64,000 nt of DNA from Streptomyces maremycinicus (lineage in GTDB: Bacteria > Actinomycetota > Actinomycetes > Streptomycetales > Streptomycetaceae): positions 434,001 through 498,000 of the forward strand of contig NZ_BBYG01000008.1 of NCBI RefSeq assembly GCF_001184025.1, read 5' to 3'. Position numbers and translations under genes: made by a program. Under the pieces are notes generated by a model that worked only from the letters and a program-made list of their open reading frames with translations, had not been told where the DNA came from and did not search any database. Positions 8,528-17,210 of the stretch are shown one piece after another; the stretch's first letter is position 1; each line of letters starts with the position of its first letter.

Positions 8528-9744
8528 CGATCATGCCCGCCACCCGTAAGCCGCCCACCGCGGACACCGACGCCCCCGTCTTCTCGGTCGACGGCCTCTG
8601 GAAGGTCTTCGGACCCAAGGCCGAGCGCGTCCCGGCCGACCCGGAACTCGCCGCCCTCCCGCCCGCCGAACTGCGCGCCCGCACCGGCTGCACGGCCGCC
8701 GTCCGCGACGTCTCCTTCGACGTGCGCAAGGGCGAGGTCTTCGTCGTCATGGGCCTGTCCGGCTCCGGCAAGTCCACCCTGGTGCGCTGTCTGACCCGGC
8801 TGATCGAGCCGACGGCCGGCACCATCGCCGTCGACGGCGAGGACGTCCGCGCGATGGACCGCACCCGGCTGCGCGAACTGCGCCGGCACCGCGCCGCGAT
8901 GGTCTTCCAGCACTTCGGCCTCCTCCCGCACCGCACGGTCCTCGACAACGTGGCCTACGGCCTGGAGATCCAGGGCATGGGCCGTGCCGAGCGACGCGCC
9001 CGCGCCAAGGAGGTCGTCGACAAGGTCGGCCTGGACGGCATGGAACAGCGCAGGCCCGCCCAGCTCTCCGGTGGCCAGCGGCAACGCGTCGGCCTGGCCC
9101 GCGCGCTGGCCGTCGACCCCGAGGTGCTCCTCTTCGACGAGCCGTTCAGCGCCCTCGACCCGCTCATCCGGCGCGACATGCAGGAGGAGGTCGTCCGGCT
9201 GCACCGCGAGGAGGGCCGCACGATGGTCTTCATCACCCACGACCTCGGCGAGGCGCTCAAGCTGGGCGACCGCATCGCCCTGATGCGCGACGGCCGGGTC
9301 GTGCAGCTGGGCACGCCCGAGGAGATCGTCGGCTCCCCGGCCGACGACTACGTCCGCGAGTTCGTCCGTGACGTGCCGCGCGAGCAGGTCCTGACGGTCG
9401 GTACGGCCATGCGGTCCGCGTCCCTGGAGGAGGCGGGCGCCGGACCGGCTGTGTCCCCGGACGCCACCGTGTCCCAGGCCATCGAGGCGGTCGCCCGGTC
9501 GGGCGGCCCGGTACGGGTCATGGACTCGGGCCGGTGCCTGGGCGTCGTCGACCATGAGGGACTGCTCGGCGTGGTGGCCGGCACGGACCCCAGGTCCGGC
9601 CCGGCCGCGACGACGCCCGGATCCGGTCCGGCCGGCGCGGAGCGCGGTGCGGCCCCGGCCCAGGGCGACCCCGGATCCGCCACGTCCGGACGGGCGCCCG
9701 GATCGCGCGCGGTCGGGACGGAGCCCCGTAAGGAGGCGGTCTGA
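8524..9744 (+). CDS. Glycine betaine/proline ABC transporter ATP-binding subunit
   Basis: A 406-residue ATPase of the ProV/OpuAA type. Walker [10 protein letters not shown], signature [16 protein letters not shown] and Walker [13 protein letters not shown] are all intact. The longer N-terminus before the nucleotide-binding fold is typical of betaine importers. After ~residue 285 there is what looks like one degenerate CBS-like unit ([19 protein letters not shown]), then a Gly/Ala/Pro-rich tail without predicted fold. The ATG overlaps the previous stop (ATGA) and the stop overlaps the permease ATG, showing tight coupling. Confidence 0.9.
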   Translation: MTIMPATRKPPTADTDAPVFSVDGLWKVFGPKAERVPADPELAALPPAELRARTGCTAAVRDVSFDVRKGEVFVVMGLSGSGKSTLVRCLTRLIEPTAGTIAVDGEDVRAMDRTRLRELRRHRAAMVFQHFGLLPHRTVLDNVAYGLEIQGMGRAERRARAKEVVDKVGLDGMEQRRPAQLSGGQRQRVGLARALAVDPEVLLFDEPFSALDPLIRRDMQEEVVRLHREEGRTMVFITHDLGEALKLGDRIALMRDGRVVQLGTPEEIVGSPADDYVREFVRDVPREQVLTVGTAMRSASLEEAGAGPAVSPDATVSQAIEAVARSGGPVRVMDSGRCLGVVDHEGLLGVVAGTDPRSGPAATTPGSGPAGAERGAAPAQGDPGSATSGRAPGSRAVGTEPRKEAV

Positions 9745-11690
9745 TGGCCACGCTGACCACACCCGCCCCCCGGACCGCCCTGCCGGGCGTCCTCAGGAAC
9801 CAGGCCGTCCGCAAGCTCGGGCTGCTCGCGCTCCTCGCCGCCGTCCTCGTCCCGCTCGCCGACGCCCGCTGGTCCAGCGGCACCTGGCCGCACGCGCTCA
9901 CCGTCGACCTGACCGCGCCGCTCACCTCGGCCAGCGACTGGATCGTCGACAACCGCGACAGCCACCCCCTCTTCCTCTACTTCTTCGGCTACCTCAGCAA
10001 CGGCGTGGTCCTCTCGGTGCGCGCCGTGTACCTGGTGCTGCTCGGCGCGGGCTGGGCCGGGGTCACCGCGGCGGCCGCGCTGATCGCCTGGCGGGCGGCC
10101 GGGGTACGGCTCGCGCTCGGCACGGCGGCCGCGTTCCTCGCCTGCGGCCTGCTCGGCATGTGGGTGCCGACGATGCAGACCCTGGCCCTGATGATCGTCG
10201 CCGTCCTCGTGTCGGTCGTCGTCGGCGTGGTGCTCGGCCTGGCCGGCGGCCTCTCCGACCGTCTGCACCGCGCCCTGCGCCCGGTCCTCGACACCATGCA
10301 GGTGCTGCCCGCCTTCGCCTATCTGCTGCCGGTCGTCCTCGTCTTCGGCATCGGCGTCCCGGCGGCCGTCCTGGCCACCGTCGTCTACGCCGCCCCGCCC
10401 ATGGCCCGGCTCACCGCGCTCGGACTGCGCGGCGCCGACAAGGAGGTCCTGGAGGCGGTGGAGTCGCTGGGCGCGACCGCCCGGCAGCGCCTGCTGACCG
10501 CCCGGATCCCGCTGGCCCGCAAGGAACTCCTGCTCGGCCTCAACCAGACGATCATGATGGCGCTGGGCATGGCCGTCATCGCGTCGGTGATCGGCGCGGG
10601 CGGCCTCGGAGACCGCGTCTACCAGGCGCTGGCCTCGGTCGACGTCGGCGCGGCCCTCGCCGCCGGCATCCCGATCGTGCTGCTCGCGGTCGTCCTGGAC
10701 CGGGTCACCGCCGCCGCCGGACGCGCCGGCGACGGCGAACCGGGCGGCCACCGCGCCGCCTGGGCCTGGGCCGCCGTGTCCGCCGTGGCCGTGGCGCTCG
10801 CCGGGCGCGTGGCGGGCCGGCTCGACTGGCCCGACTCCTGGACGGTGGCCATCGCCGCCCCGGTCAACGACGTCGTGGACTGGATGACCGACCACCTCTA
10901 CTCCGGGGTGCCCTTGATCGGCGGCACCGCCGACTGGGCCGGCCACTTCACCACCTGGGTCCTCGACCCCCTCCGGTCCGGCCTCCAGGGCCTGCCCTGG
11001 TGGGCCGTGCTGCTGCTGGTCGCCGCGATCGCCTGGCCGATCGGCACCTGGCGCACCGCGCTGACCGCCGTCCTCGCGCTGGCCGCCACCGGTGTGCTCG
11101 GCGTGTGGGAACCGTCGCTCGACACCCTCTCCCAGGTGCTGGCCGCCGTGGCCGTCACCCTCGTCCTCGGCTTCGCGACCGGCATCGCCGCCGCCCGCAG
11201 CGACCGTGTCGAACGGCTGCTGCGCCCGGTCCTGGACGTGTTCCAGACGATGCCGCAGTTCGTGTACCTGATCCCGGTCGTCGCGCTGTTCGGCGTCGGC
11301 CGAGCCCCCGCCGTCGCGGCGGCCGTCGTGTACGCGCTGCCCGCCGTCGTCCGCATCACCACCCAGGGCCTGCGCCAGGTCGACCCGGCGGCCATGGAGT
11401 CCGCCCGCTCCCTCGGCGCCACCGGCACGCAGCAACTGCGCCAGGTCCAGCTGCCGCTCGCCCGGCCCGCGCTGCTGCTCGCCGTGAACCAGGGCGTGGT
11501 CCTCGTCCTCGCCGTCGTCATCATCGGCGGTCTGGTCGGCGGCGGCGCGCTCGGCTACGACGCCGTGTTCGGGCTGGCCCAGGGCGACCTGGCGACCGGT
11601 CTGGTGGCCGGTGCCGCGATCGTCTGCCTCGGCCTGATGCTCGACCGGGTGACCCAGCCCGCCGACCGCCGCGTGAAGAAGGGAGCCTGA
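9744..11690 (+). CDS. Glycine betaine ABC transporter permease, two permease domains fused
   Basis: A 648-residue membrane protein with two copies of the ProW-type permease domain, at about residues 140-325 and 430-640. Each has a coupling-loop region of similar sequence: EAVESLGATARQRLLTARIP in the first and ESARSLGATGTQQLRQVQLP in the second. Most ProW/OpuAB proteins carry one such domain and dimerise; here one chain could supply the whole channel. Its ATG overlaps the ATPase stop, and the binding-protein gene begins one base after its stop. Confidence 0.9.
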   Translation: MATLTTPAPRTALPGVLRNQAVRKLGLLALLAAVLVPLADARWSSGTWPHALTVDLTAPLTSASDWIVDNRDSHPLFLYFFGYLSNGVVLSVRAVYLVLLGAGWAGVTAAAALIAWRAAGVRLALGTAAAFLACGLLGMWVPTMQTLALMIVAVLVSVVVGVVLGLAGGLSDRLHRALRPVLDTMQVLPAFAYLLPVVLVFGIGVPAAVLATVVYAAPPMARLTALGLRGADKEVLEAVESLGATARQRLLTARIPLARKELLLGLNQTIMMALGMAVIASVIGAGGLGDRVYQALASVDVGAALAAGIPIVLLAVVLDRVTAAAGRAGDGEPGGHRAAWAWAAVSAVAVALAGRVAGRLDWPDSWTVAIAAPVNDVVDWMTDHLYSGVPLIGGTADWAGHFTTWVLDPLRSGLQGLPWWAVLLLVAAIAWPIGTWRTALTAVLALAATGVLGVWEPSLDTLSQVLAAVAVTLVLGFATGIAAARSDRVERLLRPVLDVFQTMPQFVYLIPVVALFGVGRAPAVAAAVVYALPAVVRITTQGLRQVDPAAMESARSLGATGTQQLRQVQLPLARPALLLAVNQGVVLVLAVVIIGGLVGGGALGYDAVFGLAQGDLATGLVAGAAIVCLGLMLDRVTQPADRRVKKGA

Positions 11691-11691
11691 C

Positions 11692-12693
11692 ATGCGACTT
11701 CGTGACCTACGACTCCGCGACATGCGGCTTCGTGACGTGCGGCTCCGTACGACCGCCCTGACCGCCGGGGCGTCCGCGCTCCTGCTGCTCACCGGCTGCG
11801 GCGCCGCCGACATGACCAAGCAGGCCTCGCCCTTCGCCAACGCGCAGGGCGCGAAGACGGTGACCCTCTCCGTCCAGTCCTGGGTGGGCGCGCAGGCCAA
11901 CGTGGCCGTCGCCCAGTACCTGCTGGAACACAAGCTCGGCTACCGCGTCGACACCGTGCAGGTCGACGAGGTGCCCGCCTGGGACGCGCTCAGCCAGGGC
12001 CGGGTCGACGCCATCCTGGAGGACTGGGGCCACCCCGACCAGGAACAGCGCTACGTCGACGACAAGAAGACGATCGCGCGCGGCGGCGACCTCGGCGTCA
12101 CCGGACACATCGGCTGGTACGTCCCGACGTACTTCGCCGAGCAGCACCCGGACGTCACCGACTGGAAGAACCTGAACAAGTACGCGTCGCAGTTGCGCAC
12201 CGCCGAGAGCGGCGGCAAGGGCCAGCTCATGGACGGCTCCCCGTCCTACGTCACCAACGACAAGGCCCTGGTGCGGAACCTGAAGCTCGACTACCAGGTC
12301 GTCTTCGCCGGTTCCGAGGCCGCCCAGATCACCCAGATACGGCAGTTCGCCAAGGAGAAGAAGCCCTTCCTCACCTACTGGTACGCGCCGCAGTGGCTCT
12401 TCGAGAAGGTCCCGATGACCGAGGTGAAGCTGCCCGCCTACAAGGAGGGCTGCGACGCGGAGCCGGACGAGGTCGCCTGCGGCTACCCCCACACCCCGCT
12501 CCAGAAGTACCTCAACGCGGGCTTCTCGAAGGACGGCGGCAAGGCGGCCGCCTTCCTGAAGAAGTTCAAGTGGACGACGAAGGACCAGAACGACGTGTCC
12601 CTGATGATCGCGGACCAGAAGCTCACCCCGGAGGCGGCCGCGAAGAAGTGGGTGGACAGCCACCCCTCGACCTGGAAGGCGTGGCTGTCCTGA
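11692..12693 (+). CDS. Glycine betaine substrate-binding lipoprotein (OpuAC/ProX type)
   Basis: A 333-residue extracellular binding protein. A signal sequence ends at the lipobox LLTGC, giving a membrane-anchored lipoprotein. The mature part has the OpuAC fold features, including Trp/Tyr-rich stretches (VQSWVGAQANVAV, GHIGWYVPTYF, TYWYAPQWLF) suited to an aromatic cage for quaternary amines. The first ~19 residues consist of an RLRD/RLRT repeat encoded by near-repeated DNA; the internal ATG at 11722 would remove most of it and may be the true start. The gene ends three bases before the convergent PEP-mutase-like gene. Confidence 0.9.
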   Translation: MRLRDLRLRDMRLRDVRLRTTALTAGASALLLLTGCGAADMTKQASPFANAQGAKTVTLSVQSWVGAQANVAVAQYLLEHKLGYRVDTVQVDEVPAWDALSQGRVDAILEDWGHPDQEQRYVDDKKTIARGGDLGVTGHIGWYVPTYFAEQHPDVTDWKNLNKYASQLRTAESGGKGQLMDGSPSYVTNDKALVRNLKLDYQVVFAGSEAAQITQIRQFAKEKKPFLTYWYAPQWLFEKVPMTEVKLPAYKEGCDAEPDEVACGYPHTPLQKYLNAGFSKDGGKAAAFLKKFKWTTKDQNDVSLMIADQKLTPEAAAKKWVDSHPSTWKAWLS

Positions 12694-12696
12694 CGG

Positions 12697-13434
12697 TCAG
12701 GGCCTCAGCCCGGTGACGAGATCCCGCAGGAGGATCACCGCCCGTTGCTGGAGTCCCGGTCCGAACGTGACGCGAGTGGCCCCGAGTTCACCGAGCGCGG
12801 TGGGCGAGGGGTCCTCGCCGACCTGCGCGAACACGTTCAGCGGTCCCTGCGTCCCGGACCGCAGCAACGGCAGGACGGCCGCCGGGGCGCCGATCGGATA
12901 GACGCAGTCGGCGCCCGCGGCGACGTAGGCCGCCGCCCGTCCGATGGCGTCGTCCGGGTCCCCGTCGCCGTATGCGAACGTGTCGACGCGCGCGTTCACG
13001 AACAGCCGGTCGCCCGCCGCCCACCGCACCTCGGCCAGCCATTCGGCGTGCTCGTGCGGGTCCTTGAGGACGCCGTCGACCGAGTCCTCCAGGTTGCAGC
13101 CGACCGCGCCCGTCTCCAGCAGCCGTTCCACCAGCTCCTTCGGGGGCAGCCCGTATCCGCCCTCCACGTCCGCCGACACCGGCACGTCCACCGCCCGCAC
13201 GATCCGGGCGACCGCCGCGAACATCTCGTCGGCCGGGGTCAGCCCGTCCGGGTACCCGAGGGAGGCGGCGATGCCCGCGCTGGGGGTCGCGAGCGCCGGG
13301 AACCCGGCCTCGGCGAACACCCGGGCGGCGGCCGCGTCCCAGGGGCCGGGCAGCACGAGCGGATCGCCCGGCAGCCGGCCGTGGTGCAGCCGGCGGAAGG
13401 CGTCCGCCTTGCTCAGGGCGTCGGCGTCGCTCAT
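12697..13434 (-). CDS. Isocitrate lyase/PEP mutase family enzyme
   Basis: A 245-residue TIM-barrel enzyme of the isocitrate lyase/PEP mutase superfamily. Visible motifs are PGPWDAAAARVFAEAGFPAL, SADVEGGYG (Mg-binding loop) and GAVGCNLEDS. It lacks the KKCGH catalytic motif of true isocitrate lyase, so it more likely makes or breaks a C-C or C-P bond in a small 2-oxo acid such as oxaloacetate, 2-methylisocitrate or phosphonopyruvate; the substrate cannot be read. The start is the ATG at 13434, overlapping the AhpD-like gene's stop (ATGA), so it is the third gene of that operon. Confidence 0.82.
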   Translation of the reverse strand: MSDADALSKADAFRRLHHGRLPGDPLVLPGPWDAAAARVFAEAGFPALATPSAGIAASLGYPDGLTPADEMFAAVARIVRAVDVPVSADVEGGYGLPPKELVERLLETGAVGCNLEDSVDGVLKDPHEHAEWLAEVRWAAGDRLFVNARVDTFAYGDGDPDDAIGRAAAYVAAGADCVYPIGAPAAVLPLLRSGTQGPLNVFAQVGEDPSPTALGELGATRVTFGPGLQQRAVILLRDLVTGLRP

Positions 13435-13901
13435 GGTGTGTAGCCCCCCGGTGGGATGCGGCGGGCGACCATCACCCGGTTCCAGCTGTTGATGGCGATG
13501 ATCAGCGCGAGCAGATGCGCGAGCCGCGGGGCGTCGAAGTGCCGCGCGGCCCGCTCGTACACCGCGTCGGGCACGAAGCCCCCGGAGCCGAAAGCCCGGG
13601 AGGTGCCCCCGGTCGGCACGGTCACCGCCTCCGTGAGCGCGAGCGCGGCCCGCTCCCGCTCGTCGTAGACGTCCCCCGCCTCCTCCCACGCGCTCAGCAG
13701 ATCGAGCTGCCTCTCGCTCACGCCGTGCTCGCGGGCGATCGTGAGATGCATGTCGAGGCAGAACGCACAGTGGTTGAGCTGCGAGGCGCGGATCACCACG
13801 AGTTCGGCGAGCGCGGGGTCACCGAGCCCCCGTTTCGCGGCCGCGCTCAACGCGGACATGGCCGGGCCGACCTCACGGTCGAGGAGGTTCGTACGGCTCA
13901 C
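13431..13901 (-). CDS. Carboxymuconolactone decarboxylase/AhpD-like protein
   Basis: A 156-residue all-helical protein of the AhpD/CMD superfamily. The CxxC redox pair is Cys45-Cys48 in NHCAFCLDMH, with His52 completing the AhpD-type relay. A C-terminal segment INSWNRVMVARR is shared with the preceding gene. The GTG at 13901 overlaps that gene's stop (GTGA). The two proteins are clearly paralogous, suggesting local duplication. Probable role: thiol-dependent peroxide or alkylhydroperoxide reduction; the precise substrate is not visible. Confidence 0.85.
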   Translation of the reverse strand: MSRTNLLDREVGPAMSALSAAAKRGLGDPALAELVVIRASQLNHCAFCLDMHLTIAREHGVSERQLDLLSAWEEAGDVYDERERAALALTEAVTVPTGGTSRAFGSGGFVPDAVYERAARHFDAPRLAHLLALIIAINSWNRVMVARRIPPGGYTP

Positions 13902-14416
13902 GCGTGCTGCCCCGGCGTGTAGTGGCCCGGCACCAGCCGGCAGGCCACGCCGAACCGGTTCCACGCGTTGATCACCGTGATCGTGGCGATCAGCTGCGCC
14001 AGCTCGGCCTCCTCGAAGTGCGCGGCGGCCCGCTCGTACACCGCGTCGGGCACGAACCCGTCCGTCAGCACGGTCACCGCCTCGGTGAGGGCCAGCGCCG
14101 CGAGCTCCTTCTCGGTGTAGAAGTGCTCCGACTCCTCCCACGCGCTGAGCTGGATGATCCGCTCGACGCTCTCGCCCGCCGCGAGCGCGTCCTTGCTGTG
14201 CATGTCGACGCAGAGCGCGCAGCGGTTGATCTGCGAGGCGCGGACCTTCACCAGCTCGACCAGCTTCGGATCGAGGCCCTTACGGGCGGCGGCGTCGAGC
14301 CGGAGCATCGCCTTGAGGACGTCGGGGGCGTGCGCCGACCAGTCCAGCCGGGGGGTGTGCTCGGGGGCGCGGTCAACCTGTTCGTCGGTGGTCGTGGGGT
14401 CTGCGTGCGTCGTCAT
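13898..14416 (-). CDS. Carboxymuconolactone decarboxylase/AhpD-like protein
   Basis: A 172-residue AhpD-like protein, with the CxxC pair Cys66-Cys69 and His73 in INRCALCVDMH. It is the first gene of a three-gene operon with a paralogue and a PEP-mutase-like enzyme. The ATG at 14416 has TAGGGT seven bases upstream, fitting a -10 hexamer for a leaderless transcript. The divergent MocR regulator gene starts only 47 bases away and is the likely controller. Confidence 0.87.
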   Translation of the reverse strand: MTTHADPTTTDEQVDRAPEHTPRLDWSAHAPDVLKAMLRLDAAARKGLDPKLVELVKVRASQINRCALCVDMHSKDALAAGESVERIIQLSAWEESEHFYTEKELAALALTEAVTVLTDGFVPDAVYERAAAHFEEAELAQLIATITVINAWNRFGVACRLVPGHYTPGQHA

Positions 14417-14463
14417 GCCCTCGACCCTAGGAGCGGGGCAGCCCAGGAGTATGGTCCATTTCC
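14417..14463. promoter_or_regulatory. Compact divergent promoter pair, both apparently leaderless
   Basis: In 47 bases there are two -10-like hexamers facing apart: TAGGGT on the minus strand (14429-14424), seven bases before the AhpD ATG, and TATGGT on the plus strand (14450-14455), eight bases before the MocR ATG. The spacing fits leaderless mRNAs. A regulator bound here would affect both directions. Confidence 0.5.
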
Positions 14464-15888
14464 ATGGCGAGATCCTGGGCCACTTTCGGCGTCGACCTGC
14501 ACCTGGAACCGAGCGGGCCGCATCTGCGCCGGGGCCTGACCGACGCCCTGCGCGAGGCCGTCCGCAGCGGCCGTCTGCCCTCCGGCACCAGGCTGCCCTC
14601 CTCGCGCTCGCTCGCCGTCGACCTGGGCATCGCCCGCAACACGGTCGCCGACGCCTACACCGACCTCGTCGCCGAGGGCTGGCTCACCGCCCGCCAGGGC
14701 TCGGGCACGCGGGTGGCCGAGGGCAGGGCCGTGGCGCCCACAGGCGCGGCGCCCCCTCGTCCCGAGCGCCGGCGGCCCGCCTACGACCTGCGCCCCGGCA
14801 GCCCCGACCTCGGGTCCTTCCCGCGCGCGGAGTGGCTCAGGGCGGCCCGCCGCGCCCTCACCGCGGCCCCTTCCGACGCCCTCGGTTACGGCGATCCCCG
14901 CGGCCGGTCCGAACTGCGCACCGCCCTCGCCGGCTATCTCGCCCGCGCCCGCGGGGTGCGCGTCGACCCCGGACGCATCGTGGTGTGCGCCGGGTTCGCG
15001 CACGGTCTGCGACTGCTCACCACCGTCCTGCGGGCGCGCGGGGCGCGCACGATCGCCGTCGACTCCTACGGCCTGGACGAGCACTGGAGGCTGATCGCGG
15101 CGGCGGGACTGGCGATGACCGCGCTGCCCGTCGACGAACGCGGCACGGACACCGGCCGGTTGAAGGGCGCCGGCGCGGTCCTGCTCACCCCCGCCCACCA
15201 GTTCCCGATGGGCGTGCCCCTGCACCACGACCGGCGGTCGGCAGTGGTGGACTGGGCGCGGCGGACCGGCGGGCTGGTCCTGGAGGACGACTACGACGGC
15301 GAGTTCCGCTACGACCGCCAGCCCGTCGGCGCCCTCCAGGGACTGGACCCCGACCACGTGGTCTACCTGGGCACCGCGAGCAAGTCGCTGGCCCCCGGTC
15401 TGCGGCTGGGCTGGATGGCGCTGCCGCCGGACGTCGCGGAGGAGGTGGTGGCGGCCAAGGGCGGGGTGGACTCCTCGGGGGTCCTCGACCAGTTGACGCT
15501 GGCGGAGTTCATCACGTCGGGCGCCTACGACCGTCATGTCCGGGCGGCGCGCACCCGCTACCGGCGGCGCCGTGACGAGCTGGTCGCGGCCCTCACCGCG
15601 CACGCCCCCGCGATCCGCGTCACCGGCATCGCGGCGGGCCTGCACGCCGTCCTGCGGCTACCGCCCGGCACGGAGGAGGCGGCGGTACGGGCGGCGGCCT
15701 ACCAGGGCCTGGCGGTCAACGGCCTCACCCCCCGGCACCGCCACCCCGACGCGGTCACCGAGCCCCTCGACGCGCTGGTCGTCGGCTACGGCACCCCGCC
15801 GGACCACGCCTGGTCCGGCGCGCTGGACGCGTTGTGCGCGGCGCTTCCCTCCGGTGAGAACGGCTCCGGCATTCCTTTCCCCGGCTAG
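14464..15888 (+). CDS. MocR/PdxR-type GntR regulator with aminotransferase domain
   Basis: A 474-residue fusion of a GntR winged helix (residues ~17-85; GTRLPSSRSLAVDLGIARNT and the wing TARQGSGTRVAEG) to a fold type I aminotransferase-like domain (from ~107). The PLP-binding lysine is probably Lys307 in GTASKSLAPGLRLGWM, and LVLEDDYDGEFRYD is the usual Asp motif. MocR proteins sense PLP or amino compounds. It is divergent from the AhpD/PEP-mutase operon, its most likely target. Confidence 0.9.
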   Translation: MARSWATFGVDLHLEPSGPHLRRGLTDALREAVRSGRLPSGTRLPSSRSLAVDLGIARNTVADAYTDLVAEGWLTARQGSGTRVAEGRAVAPTGAAPPRPERRRPAYDLRPGSPDLGSFPRAEWLRAARRALTAAPSDALGYGDPRGRSELRTALAGYLARARGVRVDPGRIVVCAGFAHGLRLLTTVLRARGARTIAVDSYGLDEHWRLIAAAGLAMTALPVDERGTDTGRLKGAGAVLLTPAHQFPMGVPLHHDRRSAVVDWARRTGGLVLEDDYDGEFRYDRQPVGALQGLDPDHVVYLGTASKSLAPGLRLGWMALPPDVAEEVVAAKGGVDSSGVLDQLTLAEFITSGAYDRHVRAARTRYRRRRDELVAALTAHAPAIRVTGIAAGLHAVLRLPPGTEEAAVRAAAYQGLAVNGLTPRHRHPDAVTEPLDALVVGYGTPPDHAWSGALDALCAALPSGENGSGIPFPG

Positions 15889-15969
15889 ATCTCCCGGACC
15901 CACCTGCGTGAGGAGCGCACCCCCGGGTCCGGGGGCCGCGGGCTGGCGTCCCGGAGCCGAGGCTCCGGC

Positions 15970-16109
15970 CGTGGGGCGGCGTGCGGGGGGTGAGGGTTCG
16001 GTCGTGGGCTGGTGTCCGGAGCCGAGGGTGCGGTCGTGGGGCGGCGTGCGGGGGGTGAGGGTTCGGTCGTGGGCTGGTGTCCGGAGCCGAGGGTGCGGTC
16101 GTGGGGCGG
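15970..16109 (+). repeat. 65-bp direct repeat in a 326-bp intergenic region
   Basis: The only gap over 300 bases (15889-16214) is filled with G-rich repeated sequence. Two consecutive 65-base units start at 15970 and 16035 and appear identical; a third starts at 16100 but diverges after ten bases. Degenerate relatives of the unit flank both sides, including GTGGGGCGGCGT near 16204. It lies between the convergent MocR and DMT genes. No gene or clean terminator hairpin is visible. Confidence 0.8.
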
Positions 16110-16214
16110 TGGTGTCCAGGAGGTGAGGGCCCGGCCGTGGGACGGCGTCCCGGAAGGGAGGGTGCGGACGTGGGGGCGGCGTGCGGGAGGCGGGGGCCGG
16201 GCCGTGGGGCGGCG

Positions 16215-17093
16215 TCACGGTGACGAGGGCCCGACCGGCGGCCGCGGTGCCGGTTCCGCCGCCGGGACCGCCTCGGGCGCCTCCCCGAACCGGGCCAGTG
16301 CCAACGCCCCCGCCACCGCCACCGCGAAACCGAGCACGGCCAGCCAGCCGAGCCCCTCCCGGGTACGGTCGCCCAGCCACACCACCCCCACCAGCGCCGG
16401 CCCGATCGTCTCCCCGATCACCATCCCGGCCGTGGCCGTCGTCACCGACCCCCGCTGGAGGGCCGACGTCAGCAGCAGGAACGCGGCACCACCCCCCAGC
16501 AGCAGCGCGTACACCGCCGGGTCGGTGAGCAGCTCCGCCGGGTCCAGCGAGTCGATCAACCGCACCGCCACCTCCACCACCCCGAACCCGAAACCGGCCC
16601 CGAGACCCAGCACCAGCGCCCGCCCGCGCCCGGTCAGCCGCCTTCCGGCCGCCCCCAGCAGCAGCACCCCGCCCGCCGCGCCGAGCATCACCCACGGCAG
16701 CGCCGCCGGTCCGCTCTCCTCGCCCTCCGTCCCCGCCGCGAGACCCAGCATCGCCAGCCCCGCGCACACCACCGCGACGGCCGCCCACTCGGTCCGGCTC
16801 AGCCGTACCCGCAGCAGCCGCGCCGCGACCACCGCCGTCACGGCCAGGCTCGACGCGAGGGCCGCCCCCACGGCATAGATCGGCACCGACCGCAGCGCGG
16901 CGATCTGGAACAGGAACCCCAGACCGTCCAGCGCGAGCCCCGCCAGGTACCGCCACTCCCGCACCGCCCGCAGCAGCAGCGCCGCGTCCCCGCCGCGCCC
17001 GTCGGCCGCCGCCCGCGCGGCCATCGCCTGAAGCACCGTCGCCGTACCGAAGCAGACCGCCGCGCCGAGGGCGCACACCATTCCGAAGAGCAC
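16215..17093 (-). CDS. DMT/EamA-like membrane transporter
   Basis: A 292-residue protein with about nine or ten hydrophobic helices arranged as two similar halves, consistent with the drug/metabolite transporter superfamily. Conserved-looking segments are ALGAAVCFGTATVLQAMAAR at the start and SALQRGSVTTATAGMVIGET in the second half. The C-terminal 25 residues are a Pro/Ala-rich tail. The GTG at 17093 is preceded by TACAGT six bases upstream, a good -10 for a leaderless transcript. Substrate unknown. Confidence 0.72.
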   Translation of the reverse strand: MLFGMVCALGAAVCFGTATVLQAMAARAAADGRGGDAALLLRAVREWRYLAGLALDGLGFLFQIAALRSVPIYAVGAALASSLAVTAVVAARLLRVRLSRTEWAAVAVVCAGLAMLGLAAGTEGEESGPAALPWVMLGAAGGVLLLGAAGRRLTGRGRALVLGLGAGFGFGVVEVAVRLIDSLDPAELLTDPAVYALLLGGGAAFLLLTSALQRGSVTTATAGMVIGETIGPALVGVVWLGDRTREGLGWLAVLGFAVAVAGALALARFGEAPEAVPAAEPAPRPPVGPSSP

Positions 17094-17210
17094 GAATGGA
17101 CTGTAGGGGAACGGGTCCCGGGCGGGCCGCCTTCGGCCGCTCCGGGCACGGTGTCTAGGCTGACGGCCGGAAATCGTCGTAGCGGCGATGCGACAACGGG
17201 GAGACGGAAC

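Noticed and set aside
9348..11933. An 861-codon minus-strand frame antisense to the betaine permease gene
   Set aside because: It is a Gly/Asp/Gln/His-rich antisense shadow of a GC-rich coding region; the plus strand encodes a clear double permease.
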